Assembly: GCA_964019165.1 (NCBI GenBank)
Contig: OZ025267.1
Span: forward strand, 17,084,079 to 17,148,078
DNA from: Mastigias papua
Taxonomy: Eukaryota; Cnidaria; Scyphozoa; Rhizostomeae; Mastigiidae
DNA: 64,000 nt
Reading direction: 5' to 3'
Shown: in pieces, positions 24,701-32,810 of the stretch
Layout: each line of letters opens with the position of its first letter
Numbering within the stretch: position 1 is the first letter of the stretch
Translations under genes and position numbers: made by a program
The notes under the pieces: model-generated
The model's database searches: none
What the model saw: only the letters and a program-made list of their open reading frames with translations
What the model was told of the DNA's origin: nothing

Positions 24701-27290
24701 CCTCAAAATGTTTTATTGTAATTTATACCACGATATTACTTGATAATAAGCCTATTCAGATCCACCTGTCATTTTCTCGATTTGTATACGAGTTTGATAG
24801 AAAATCTTGTTATTTCTTCATCTACCAAAAAGTATGGGAAGTCAACAGCCCAAAACAGTGGGGAAAGCCGCTGTTAAGAGTTTTACAGTTAAATAATATG
24901 CCAAAGAGCTTTTGCCAAACATCCTGAAAGTTATATCAAAATGTTGATAAAAAAGTGAAATGGGCAAATCCACCTCTCATTTTTTGATTAAGTGCCGAGT
25001 TCTGAGAGAAGCGAAAATGTTGCTTCGAATGCTTATTTTCAGCACTGACCAAGGTAGATGCTCCTCAACGAAGACGGCAAGCTACAAAGCGAGAGTCTAA
25101 TCTCACATTCCTTCATTTTGAAAGAACAACGTTGATGTCACTCGAGTTTGATGACTTTGTAAAAGTCTGGGACTCTAAAAATCGAAAACTCTCTTTCAAG
25201 TTGAGAAGATGATTGGGCTCTACTGCACACATTGTTACATTTTACAGTCAAGCTGTTAACTCATTCCGTGAAAAATAAGACATTAAGCTTATCTTGTTAC
25301 CTTAATTTATATTTCAAGATTTAAGATTTAAAAACTCAATTTTACAGCCGTGTTAATGGAAACTTTTTTAAGGGAGAGAAAATATATATTTTCAAGCTGT
25401 CTCGATACTAAGCACTAAGGGGCAACTCACTCATTACGTAACACCTTTAGGGGGAGAAAATGATACTTTTATTTGTTACGCTACTGTTTAATCCATATGG
25501 AGGGTCATGCTGTGGAGCGTAACTAGAGGGGGAAGGGGTCTCAAAAACTGAAAATTAAGCGTTACGTAACGGGTTTGGCTCGTCTTTTGTCATTGCCCCC
25601 CCACATTTTCAACTCTGGCTTCGTGGCTGTCACGAGTGCAGATTATCGCATATTGAATCAACAACTGTTTGTGGCCAGGCTCTCTAAACAAGTATATCTC
25701 TCTGTAGAACACCGAAAGAGGATTCCGTTATGGCGCTTTTTGTTACATTTGTTATATGTGGATCAGCAGTCAAACCTTGTACAGTGGATCGATGCTGAGG
25801 ACTTGAAGTTCAAGATAAAAAGTCCTATTGATGTTGCCCAGCTGTGGGGCTCAATCAAAGATAAATCTGATATGACATATGAGAAGCTTGGGAGAGCAAT
25901 GAGATACTATTATGGAAAAAGCATCATAGAAAAGGTATGATGTTATTTATTTCATTTACAGATGCAATAAGATGCTGTTCGTTAAATACATAACGTCAAG
26001 ACTGATGATCTTGACCCTTTGCCCTCCTAGTAACGGTGCATAGCAGTGCCTGATTACAGCCCTTCAGCCTTATAGGAGTCATATGGTGGACCTCAATGGT
26101 TAAAGGCATTGATAGTCGAGTTAGAAGAGCACTCGAACCAAACTAAAAAGAGTTTATAAGGTTTTATATAATTGCAACTTTATGGTTGCTTTCTAATGCT
26201 TTTGAATCTTTTGTATGTTTAAATTTGTGCAAATGCTAGTGACACGCGAGGTATCGACTCCCGTATTGGACCTACCCACCCCCAAGCTTGACGTAAGATT
26301 TCGCAACGAAATTCTTCATGACCCCCACCCCCGTAGCGTTATGTATTTGTTGAGCGGTCCGCAATAGGCTCTTAGCAACCACGGATGGGATCAGAAATCT
26401 CTCCCATATGAGGGCCTATGACTGCAACTCCACCTAACGTAGTGTATGAAAGCGGTAAATATGGGAAGATTAAGTGTTCTCATAGTGTACACTATGAGAA
26501 GTAAGATGAAGCACAAAGCCCCATCTTACAAATAGCATTGTTACGACTATCAACTCTACTCTTGTGCTCATCTTGTTCATGTGGCCGTTTTGATAACCAC
26601 GTGAGTACCCAGGGGTAACTGATAGATCTGACTCTATTATTGCACTCATGCAAACACCAATAAGGCTACTTCAGTAGTAATATGCATATATACATATTTA
26701 CACTGTTTTCCAAGTAGTCCGGGTAAAATAAAACAAAAATAAGATTAAAAAAAATTAGTTTACAATCAGCATTTATAAAATTTCAGGTTTGTGGTCTGAG
26801 ATATACCTACCGGTTTATTGTATCACGGAAAACAAAGCGACACTTGGATGTTCTCGCCAAGAGACGCTCATCCACAGATTCACTAACTGACACTGAAACC
26901 ACCACAGGGTCTGATTCCATTGATTCTGTGGATTGCGAAGACAGTCTAGACGACGGGTCCTTGCACGACGAGGGTTGCCTGTTTCTAAATGAAGACAACC
27001 CTAAACCTGTAAAAGGTTGTGATATGCTATGTGAGCATTTCACTAATATCAGCAGTTTGGAGCAGAAGCAGTATGAGAAAAACACGAATGACGAAGTTAC
27101 ACAGCTGTTCATGGATGATAGTGGCTGGCCATCGCCTCATGAAATCTTTTTTGGTATAGAGAAGGTAGCAGTGGGAGATGAGGATCACTTAGATGATGAA
27201 GACTTCATTTCAGAAAGTAATTCATATTTTAACGAACCTGTCTCTATATTTGAAACAGCTAATCCTGATGATATATTTTTCTCTGGGTGA
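15729..27290 (+). CDS. ETS-domain transcription factor, four coding exons
   Basis: A nuclear DNA-binding regulator of the ETS family, expected to bind GGAA/T sites. The join 15729-15784, 19401-19453, 25708-25934, 26787-27290 gives 840 bp and 279 residues. The start ATG is preceded in frame by TGA and TAA at 15720-15725. The ETS domain spans about residues 42-124: the three conserved tryptophans are W45, W63 and W83, and the recognition helix MTYEKLGRAMRYYY (92-105) keeps both DNA-contacting arginines, R99 and R102. A basic stretch (KKRQHRKR, 34-41) precedes it. Residues 125-131 are basic and about 133-279 are rich in Asp, Glu and Ser, suggesting an acidic activation tail. No Pointed/SAM domain fits in the short N terminus. 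Intron lengths are 3616, 6254 and 852 bp, phases 2, 1 and 0. The subfamily is unclear; features recall GABPA/ELF/ERG-type domains. Additional 5' non-coding exons cannot be excluded. Confidence 0.88.
16290..16600 (+). repeat. G-rich GGGGCTTAT-type repeat fragment (intron 1)
   Basis: The words AAAGGGGGCTTATGAAAT, CAAGGGGCTTATTGGAA and TGGTGGCTTATTGTAGG recur, together with a 13-base G run near 16565. A related cluster lies at 18030-18300. Non-coding dispersed repeat within intron 1 of the ETS gene. Confidence 0.4.
16723..17136 (+). other. Unassigned 137-codon open frame in ETS intron 1
   Basis: This is the longest plus-strand open frame in the unique part of the window. It opens after a TGA, begins at a GTG rather than ATG (first internal ATG at codon 9), and ends TAA at 17134-17136. 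A Cys-rich start (CNSCKCRNC, about codons 12-20) is followed by a Trp-containing C-terminal half (about codons 90-133). I recognise no family. It could be an alternative exon, a decayed transposon gene or chance. The overlapping minus-strand frame is a shadow. Confidence 0.25.
17217..17400 (+). repeat. ATTGATTAGTGATTG dispersed repeat, copy in intron 1
   Basis: Begins with reiterated TTGATTG/ATTGATTAGTGATTG words and continues GTTATTGACAT...GTCATGTGAATA. The same order of words (CATTGATTAGTGATTG, CTATTAATATTGCTCAA, GATCATATGAATAAA) occurs at 23757-23900 in intron 2, so this is a diverged dispersed repeat. It also shares a 23-bp near match with the 107-bp satellite. Confidence 0.5.
18030..18300 (+). 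repeat. G-rich GGGGGCTTATT-type repeat fragment (intron 1)
   Basis: Repeated words AGCCCCCTGCAA, GAGGGGGTTTATTA, GGGAGGCTTATAAA, GTGGGGGCTAATTA and GGGGGCTTATTCGAGGGGGGGC. Same family as 16290-16600. No coding content. Confidence 0.4.
19401..19453 (+). CDS. ETS gene, coding exon 2 (residues 19-36 and part of 37)
   Basis: A 53-bp exon between the acceptor CTTTTTGCAG and the donor GGC|GTATGT. Its first base completes codon 19 (AG+T, Ser) from exon 1, and its last base (C) is completed by AA at the start of exon 3 (CAA, Gln37). It encodes YDAYVNFKREPIIPKKR, ending in the basic run that leads into the ETS domain. The double phase match and the basic lead-in make it convincing despite its length. 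Confidence 0.75.
19547..19997. mobile_element. TTTTTATAAGAA-family MITE, copy at 19.5 kb (intron 2)
   Basis: The left end ACCTCTTTTTTTATAAGAAG is mirrored by TTCTTATAAAAGAGATGGT on the right. The interior matches the 10.8-kb copy over most of its length (ATTAGACAAAATACCAGAGAACATT, TATGAAACAGGTATTATTTTCAATA and TGATGATTTGAGTGTTTCGAGGA words). It sits 94 bp after exon 2 of the ETS gene, in intron 2. Non-coding. Confidence 0.65.
20068..20150 (-). repeat. tRNA-derived sequence (SINE head), minus strand
   Basis: On the minus strand there is an A-box-like TAGCTCAGTTGTTAG and a clear B box GAGTTCGAATCCCGC at tRNA-like spacing. Acceptor-stem pairing is poor, so a tRNA-derived SINE remnant is preferred over a tRNA gene. 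A G/C-run-bearing stretch follows at 20270-20290. Confidence 0.45.
20690..21062. repeat. Probable DNA-transposon remnant (intron 2)
   Basis: The stretch contains CGTGTAAACGCTTCAAAGTAGC, TGTTCGTGTAAACAGTT, ACCAGGGTTCGTCTAAATGTGGCC and inverted CTGGTTGGCT/AGCCAATATGGG words, resembling the GTTTACACG-ended elements elsewhere in the window. Clear borders and target duplications could not be identified. Confidence 0.3.
21962..22776. mobile_element. hAT-like non-autonomous element, 815 bp
   Basis: Perfect 15-bp terminal inverted repeats: CAGGCCCGTCGGAAC at 21962-21976 and its reverse complement at 22762-22776. G-rich subterminal tracts lie just inside both ends (a run of 12 or more G near 21990; GCCCCCCAGCCCCCC near 22745-22760). 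The flanks carry CTATGAC on both sides (21955-21961 and 22782-22788), with four extra bases on the right, consistent with a slightly altered 8-bp target duplication. CAGG...CCTG ends and 8-bp duplications are hAT traits. No transposase frame. Confidence 0.65.
23757..23960 (+). repeat. ATTGATTAGTGATTG dispersed repeat, copy in intron 2
   Basis: Diverged second copy of the repeat at 17217-17400: GATATTGATTAATAATTGG, CATTGATTAGTGATTGCTATTAATATTGCTCAA and GATCATATGAATAAACCGTTT in the same order. Non-coding. Confidence 0.5.
24290..24375. repeat. G/C-rich transposon end fragment with GCCCGCCCTT triplication
   Basis: CAGGCACGAAGCCAGGGGGGGGCA has the look of a hAT-type terminus; it is followed by three tandem GCCCGCCCTT-type units (about 24347-24375). 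No matching second end was found nearby. Confidence 0.35.
25424..25580. mobile_element. Small palindromic element with TTACGTAAC ends (intron 2)
   Basis: CATTACGTAACACC near 25434 is mirrored by GCGTTACGTAACGG near 25560, with related words (TGTTACGC, GCGTAAC) and G-rich AGGGGGAGAAAATG/AGAGGGGGAAGGGG between them. About 155 bp; probable MITE. It ends roughly 130 bp before ETS exon 3, so it lies close to the branch-point region of intron 2. Confidence 0.4.
25708..25934 (+). CDS. ETS gene, coding exon 3 (most of the ETS domain)
   Basis: The exon lies between the acceptor TATCTCTCTGTAG and the donor AAAAG|GTATGA and encodes residues 38-112. It contains the first helix (IPLWRFLLHLL), the LVQW and KFKI strands, VAQLWG, and the recognition helix with LGRAMRYYY, then KSIIEK. 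The open frame runs upstream to 25575, but the polypyrimidine tract and AG at 25707 give the phase that joins exon 2, so the upstream codons are taken as intron. The readthrough into the intron meets a stop after one codon. Confidence 0.92.
26787..27290 (+). CDS. ETS gene, coding exon 4 (end of ETS domain and acidic tail)
   Basis: The acceptor is AAAATTTCAG and the exon starts at codon phase 0 with VCGLRYTYRF, the final beta strands of the ETS domain (compare the V-x-G-x-R-x-x-Y-x-F pattern of the family). It continues through a basic patch (RKTKRH) into a long Asp/Glu/Ser-rich tail containing TDTETTTGSDS, DCEDSLDD and GDEDHLDDEDF stretches, and stops at 27288-27290. The overlapping minus-strand frame at 26807-27112 is a shadow of this exon. 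Confidence 0.92.
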   Translation, partial: VCGLRYTYRFIVSRKTKRHLDVLAKRRSSTDSLTDTETTTGSDSIDSVDCEDSLDDGSLHDEGCLFLNEDNPKPVKGCDMLCEHFTNISSLEQKQYEKNTNDEVTQLFMDDSGWPSPHEIFFGIEKVAVGDEDHLDDEDFISESNSYFNEPVSIFETANPDDIFFSG

Positions 27291-27639
27291 CGCCCGGCAG
27301 GAAAAACAGTACGATCCAGAGTGGTTACCAGCGAAGTGGTTACCGAGTTGGCACTTTATGAAAACCACAGTCTACCAATGGAGTGAGAAGCTACAAAGCA
27401 GAATGGGGTACCAATCCGAGCCAGAGCATCCCTTTTATGAAAAAAATAACTAATTGTTATTTTAGCTGGATTGACTGGATCTTACTTCTTTTACCCTAAA
27501 TGCCCTTCACTTATAGATTTTTAATGCACACCGTTCGCTCCTTGTCATACTCGATGCATTTCATGTTGGTACCCTATAAGTTAATGAACGGTGTCCATTG
27601 AAAAGATATGCTTGCTATCGCAGATCCTTTATGAAGCCA

Positions 27640-27645
27640 AATAAA
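27640..27645 (+). terminator. Candidate polyadenylation signal AATAAA of the ETS gene
   Basis: A canonical AATAAA lies 350 bp after the ETS stop codon, giving a plausible short 3' untranslated region. The cleavage site is not known. Confidence 0.5.
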
Positions 27646-30470
27646 TGATAATGCAAAAAGTGAGCTCAAGATATTTCAAAATGCTATAGATTTTCTGGGA
27701 AAAATCTTTGTCATCACTCTCAAGACCATACACTGCTCCTTCTATAGCTAACTGGTTGATTATTTTGACACCCCTTAGCACCATTTCATGCCTTCCCTCG
27801 TCACAATAATTGATCTCACCTATATATCTGTACCGAATTGCGCTCCTTCAACTGTATTTACAGAAGATATACATGCCAAATATGCTATTTAATTATGAAA
27901 TTCCGTATAGTTTGAAATATTTCAATCAATAATGGCAATCTGTTGTCACAAGCCAGATACATCCACTTTATGCTCATTCATTCTGCTCAAAGTTAAGGTT
28001 TTAAGTACACTGTAGTGTTTGGGCACATTGATTAGGGCCGGTGGAGTGCGGTTTGTTTAGAAGGGGCGTAAAAAGAAAGCTTTTAGTGCCACATCATTTT
28101 CAAAGATAAATACAATTCCTTATAAACAAAGAGCTCCCTTTTACATCTAGACTCTAGACCATATACATCACAGGAAAGAGATAAAAGTTTTGCCTCTCTT
28201 CGTCAAGTCTCAACTAATTTTCTTTATTAAGGGCTTACTTAGCTGGAATAATGTATATTTTACATCGTTATTTGCTTGTTTCTCACTTACAAGGGGAGAT
28301 TCCACAAAACTGGGTGTAGCGCTTTTTAAAAGTATAGGCCCAATAAGAAGCACTGCGAATTTTCCTAAAACTGGATACCGGAACTTGAATTAGTCTAAAC
28401 GTCAATGCATATTATAAAAGAGATTTTCTCTAGTTTAAATACAAAATATTCCTAGGCTCAGTTTCGTTACGGTGAGTCATTCAAAATTATGCTAAAGACC
28501 ACCCAGGGACAACCATAACCCGATGAAACATGAGCTAATTTCTGATTTGATTTTATTGGATTGTTTTACCAGAAAAGTCAAGCACAAGGACAATTTCCAT
28601 GTTTTTGAAGAGCTAGTATCAGCAAAGCTATCCTATGAGTAGTTGGTTTACCATTTTGACCTGAATGAAAGTTGCCGGTTTGTCTTTTATAAGCATACCT
28701 AATTTTTCGCTGAGGCTTAATGTTCTTAACTTTTGTTGACTTTTCAGGCTAAGGATATTCTTAGATCATTCTTAAGTTTCAGTGATTTTGAGCATTGATA
28801 CTCGTATAGGCCATATTCGTATTATGAAGGCAAACTCTCAAAAAGGGATGTGATACTATACTACAAAAGCAAGCTAAGGGCATATGATTAATTCCAGGGA
28901 AATATCAAGACTCCGTCATTCACACCTAGCCCAGTTTGAAGTAAAAGCCTAATTTTAAATAAAGCTCATAAATGGTATATATTGAACAATGTTCATAAAT
29001 ATCAAGTATTGACGAAAGAAATTTGGTCTCTAGATCGCTAGTTTTGTAATTGTTACAATAACGTACTGTTCGTGTACTACACAGTTTCCTAATGTTGTGC
29101 AAAATGTTATTGTGGTTCATTCTTTTGCCAATGAAGCTCGAGGGGTCCCATTCATTGCAACATGATGACAGCAGTAGTTATTTGACAACATAGCTGAGAA
29201 CCTATACAAAAAGGGATAGTTTTCTGGGGTCAAAAACTTCGTCACTCGGGGGGCAAAGTTGAGAACTGGGTGGGGGGCATTTGCTCCACCAGTTTGCATG
29301 TTAAAAAAGGCCCTGGTGCAACTCGCACTCACCAATGAGTTGCTGAGCTGCATTATAGTGTAGCAGCTCAGAGATCCGACAAGTGAAACTCACACTTATC
29401 TTGCTTTCTACAGAAGACTCAAATTAGCAAAAATCTAAGCCTTGATGACACTTTAGCTTTGCATTATTCTTAAATTATTGTTAAATTTCAGCAAATTTGC
29501 GCCTTGAAATTCTTATAAACAACATTCTTGTTAAAAAATAGTGTGTAGTAAATGCCTTTTGAAAATTCTTACTAAAATATTAATATACCAATCGTACCTA
29601 ATCGCCACCATGCATACACATGAGTACATTTGCAAATAGGATAAGTTTATCCCATCTACTTTGAATCGTGTATCCTACTATTTGGTAGGCTAATGTAAAT
29701 AGAATATATCTTTGGTTCCTTTTGCTATGAATGGAGACTTGGTGAGACGGGTTTCGTACAAAGTCAGAATGCAGGCCCTTCTGAGCAACATATTTGGTAG
29801 CGTATGTTGCAGGGATTCGTAACCTGCTGATGAACTTCCGTCTAAGTTTCTCAATAGTCAGAATTGCACGTAACATGTTTGGTGCCAGGAAATTCCCAGC
29901 GTCATAAAGGGCCGAATAGGAAAAAATTGGTTTCATATTTATCGTATTAGGACAATAGAAACGTCAGTGTCTTTGTGATGACGTAGCCGTAGAAAATCCT
30001 CTTGCTCTCTTTTTATTATTTTTATTTATTATTATTAAATGCAATATTTTGGGCCCGACCATGCAAGAAATAGACACTAAGTCATCTGGTTCTGGCAATG
30101 ATACTAATATAAATAATAATATAGAAGTTATTTAAAGTTATTAGAATCAATAGTGTTAAACTAACTTAGGAAAACTATATCAAATGCATACAAAATTTTT
30201 TTTATATATGCTCATAAAAATTACAATTACATTTAATGATATAGAAACACATTACGGAATACCAGAAAACACCACAGGGAGCATGGAAATACATAGCAAC
30301 CCTGCAGCAATTTAAAATTTGCTTAAAAGTAAAATAAAATTATTATCCTAATAAACGCTCATGTACCATGTTCTCTCTAATGAGCGACCGGGGTCGCACC
30401 GAAGCACCTGCATACAAAATCTATTTGTAATATACCTAAATTTGAAATAAAATTTATACACAATTTATAC
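27646..30470. other. Intergenic stretch between the ETS gene and the repeat region
   Basis: No convincing gene. Fragments of the TTCTTAA/TTATAAG repeat family occur near 28682-28795 and 29465-29545. A 112-codon minus-strand frame at 29598-29936 has no recognisable domain; it begins with ATG and is the longest frame here, so it deserves mention but not a call. Confidence 0.35.
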
Positions 30471-30672
30471 CTGCAGTCATAAGCTTAGTTTTCATTTGTA
30501 AAAGTGTAGGCAGCAGTCTGCAACAGTCCGCTTGGCTTTCCCCACTTGAAAGGAAGCACTTTCTTCCCATTTTTCTGACTGACCCGGTTAACCGGTGAAC
30601 AGTGGTTATGGATCGCAAGGTTCGGGAAAGTTGGTTTGAGTTAAACATTCGTGACTTTTGAAGTTCTTCCAA
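30471..30672 (-). other. Unassigned minus-strand open frame ending at a donor-like site
   Basis: A 72-codon frame opens after a TGA (first ATG is nine codons in) and reads through a mixed, protein-like sequence until a good donor-like GCAG|GTATAAAT at 30471/30470. No family is recognised and no partner exon was found. A lone exon or chance are both possible. Confidence 0.2.
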
Positions 30673-30729
30673 TCAAAGAACACTATAGCAGGGAGATGGG
30701 TCAATGAAAAACCCGATGAAAATCTAACC

Positions 30730-31210
30730 ACACTTCATTATATTGATTAAAGCTATAGCCTTGGAAAATTGCAGGAAATAAGCCCGTCTCTCACTAGATC
30801 AGTTTTAGCTCACAAAGCTAAACTGTAGCCATTGTAAATTGCTGATCATTTTCATTCTAGTGATTTTGCTCATTAGCAAGGCGATAGAATTGATAAATGA
30901 TGAAAATCAGCCCACTTTCATTCGATCAATTTTGGCTCGAAAGGTAAGGTTAAATCCTTTGTAGATTGATGAAAGTAAATCCCCACTTCATTTGATTGAT
31001 TTTGGTTTAAAAAGAAAGATTGCAGCCTTTGCAGCATGATAAGGAATTAGACTACTTCTCATTAAATCAACTTTGTTTCAAAAAAGAAAGATCGTAGCCC
31101 TAGAACTTGAAAAAAATAAGCACACTTTTCATTCGAGCAACTTTGGCTCAAAAATTATGGCCATTGTAAATTGATGAAAATCAGCCTACCTTTCATTGGA
31201 CCAAGCAACT
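30730..31210 (+). repeat. Diverged tandem repeats of about 68 bp, block 1
   Basis: About seven degenerate units share the order TAGCCTTG - AAATTGATGAAAATCAGCC - CATTCGATCAATTTTGGCTCAAAA - GTAAGGTTA. Landmark positions near 30754, 30826, 30893, 30952, 31021, 31094 and 31160 give spacings of 60-73 bp. The shared words GTAAGGYTATAGCCTTG, GATGAAAATSAGC and TTTTGGCYCAAAA are also the landmarks of the 107-bp satellite, so these look like old relatives of it. Confidence 0.7.
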
Positions 31211-31789
31211 GTGGGCTTGTACGCTTTGTCTTAGTTTCAGATCTTCAGATTGACTCCACAATATTTCTCTATCAGCTCCTCCTCCCTATCAGTAGCAGTG
31301 CTTCTCAGATGTGGTGGTAGTGGTCCATCTTGGATAAATTGCCTGGTTCGCTTTCGTACTGGACTGTAAATAATATAAAGTCATATGTATGCATGCCTAG
31401 CGCCAGCAAATGTTGGATCCCCTGGCAAAACGATCCAATATCATCCAACAACGCCTCAAAACAACAGAAGGCTATTACTTCTATCCCACAATTTTGAACG
31501 CTTTTACACCACTTCAGAAAATGAGCCAACAATTGCTATGTCACCCAACATAGTCACTAAATGATCAAACAACTGCGATCAAACTTGAATCCAACAACTG
31601 ATGACTTACTATAGGCTTGATGTTGGATCAGCAATAGTGCCCAGAATTCGAACCAAACCATGGAGAAAGAACAATTCAACAAGTTTGATTCCTAAACGAC
31701 AATTAATGACATTGACCCAATCATGTCACGAAAGTAAGCATGGCAAGGTTTCATACAATTCACAAAAACAACACAGATAAATCTATGAG
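31211..31789 (+). repeat. Spacer segment with duplicated portion (first copy 31637-31775)
   Basis: 31637-31775 (GTGCCCAGAATTCGAACCAAACC ... GCATGGCAAGGTTTCATACAATTCACAAAA landmarks) is repeated with divergence at 32519-32656. The part before it holds many CCAACAA/GTTGGAT words. No coding content. Confidence 0.65.
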
Positions 31790-32310
31790 CTTTATCTTAT
31801 AAATTAAGTCCATAAGCTTTGCTATTTGATGAAAGTAAGAACATCTTTACTTCATTGACGTTTGCTCAATAGGTAAGGTTATGGCCTTGAGAAACTCACG
31901 GAAAATAGCCCATAATTCATTAAATGGATTCAGTCTCAAAAGGCTAGACAATGGCTGTTGCAAATTCTCCAAAATTACCCGTCCTTTTTTTGATCGATTT
32001 GGTTTGCGTAAATGAGTTGCAGCCTTGGTAAATTAATGAAAAGTGGCCCACGTCTCATAATGATTAAAACTGAAAAAGCTAAAACAATAGCCGACATACT
32101 CGTGAAAATTTGCCAACCTTTTATTTGATTGATTTTAGCTCAAAGGCTTAGGAAATAGACTAGGAAAACTTCCAAACAACAGCCTATTGTCATTCGATCG
32201 ACTTGGATCAAAGCATAATTGGATTGGAAATTCATAAAAATCAGCCAACTTATCATTAGATGAATGTTAATTCACAAATGAGTGCCATAGCCTTTTCAAT
32301 ACTATGGACG
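31790..32310 (+). repeat. Diverged tandem repeats of about 68 bp, block 2
   Basis: A second group of about seven degenerate units with the same landmarks as block 1: GGTAAGGTTATGGCCTTGAG near 31880, GAGTTGCAGCCTTGG near 32013, TTTGATTGATTTTAGCTCAAAGG near 32120, AAAAATCAGCCAACTTATC near 32237, GCCATAGCCTTTTC near 32285. More decayed than block 1. Confidence 0.6.
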
Positions 32311-32810
32311 ATTGACTAATTCGAACACTTTGCAATACCTTAAGAGTATAGACCTGACATTTAGGACAAACATACAAAAATTCACAATCAACGCTATTCA
32401 TTGCACATCAAATGTTCAAGAGATCGATCCAAATCCAGACAGAAGGCAAGCTTAACAATCCAGGTAATTGAACTATACTTGTTGACTTTTGCAACGTAGT
32501 GTAAACTCATCACAAACAGTGCCCAGAAATAGAACCAAACCACGGACAAATAGCAAGTCAACAACTTTGTTTCCTAAATGATAATTAAAGACATTGAACC
32601 AACAATGTTAAGACGGTACGCATGGCAAAGTTTCATACACTTCACAAAACGAAACAACAAACTGACAGAAATTCCCAATCACAGACCACGAATAACTTAG
32701 CGGACAAACAGAGAAGTATAGAACAAACATAAACCCAATTCAATTGTCAAGTCACCTAACAATGATCAAAGTCGCACTGACACGAACTGCCTTAGGGGTC
32801 TACCATATTA
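32311..32810 (+). repeat. Spacer segment with duplicated portion (second copy 32519-32656)
   Basis: Contains the second copy of the 31637-31775 segment, offset by 882 bp (GTGCCCAGAAATAGAACCAAACC, AATTAAAGACATTGAACCAA, GCATGGCAAAGTTTCATACACTTCACAAAA). The remainder up to 32810 shows nothing recognisable and forms the junction with the satellite. Confidence 0.65.

Noticed and set aside
25575..25707. Upstream extension of the ETS exon 3 open frame as an alternative start
   Set aside because: No ATG in good context opens this frame (the reported start is not ATG), and the acceptor at 25707 gives the exact phase needed to join exon 2.
26807..27112. Minus-strand 101-codon frame
   Set aside because: It is fully antisense to ETS exon 4, whose plus-strand frame continues the ETS domain.
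29598..29936. 112-codon minus-strand frame as a gene
   Set aside because: I recognise no domain, signal or splice context; length alone is not enough in AT-rich intergenic DNA.
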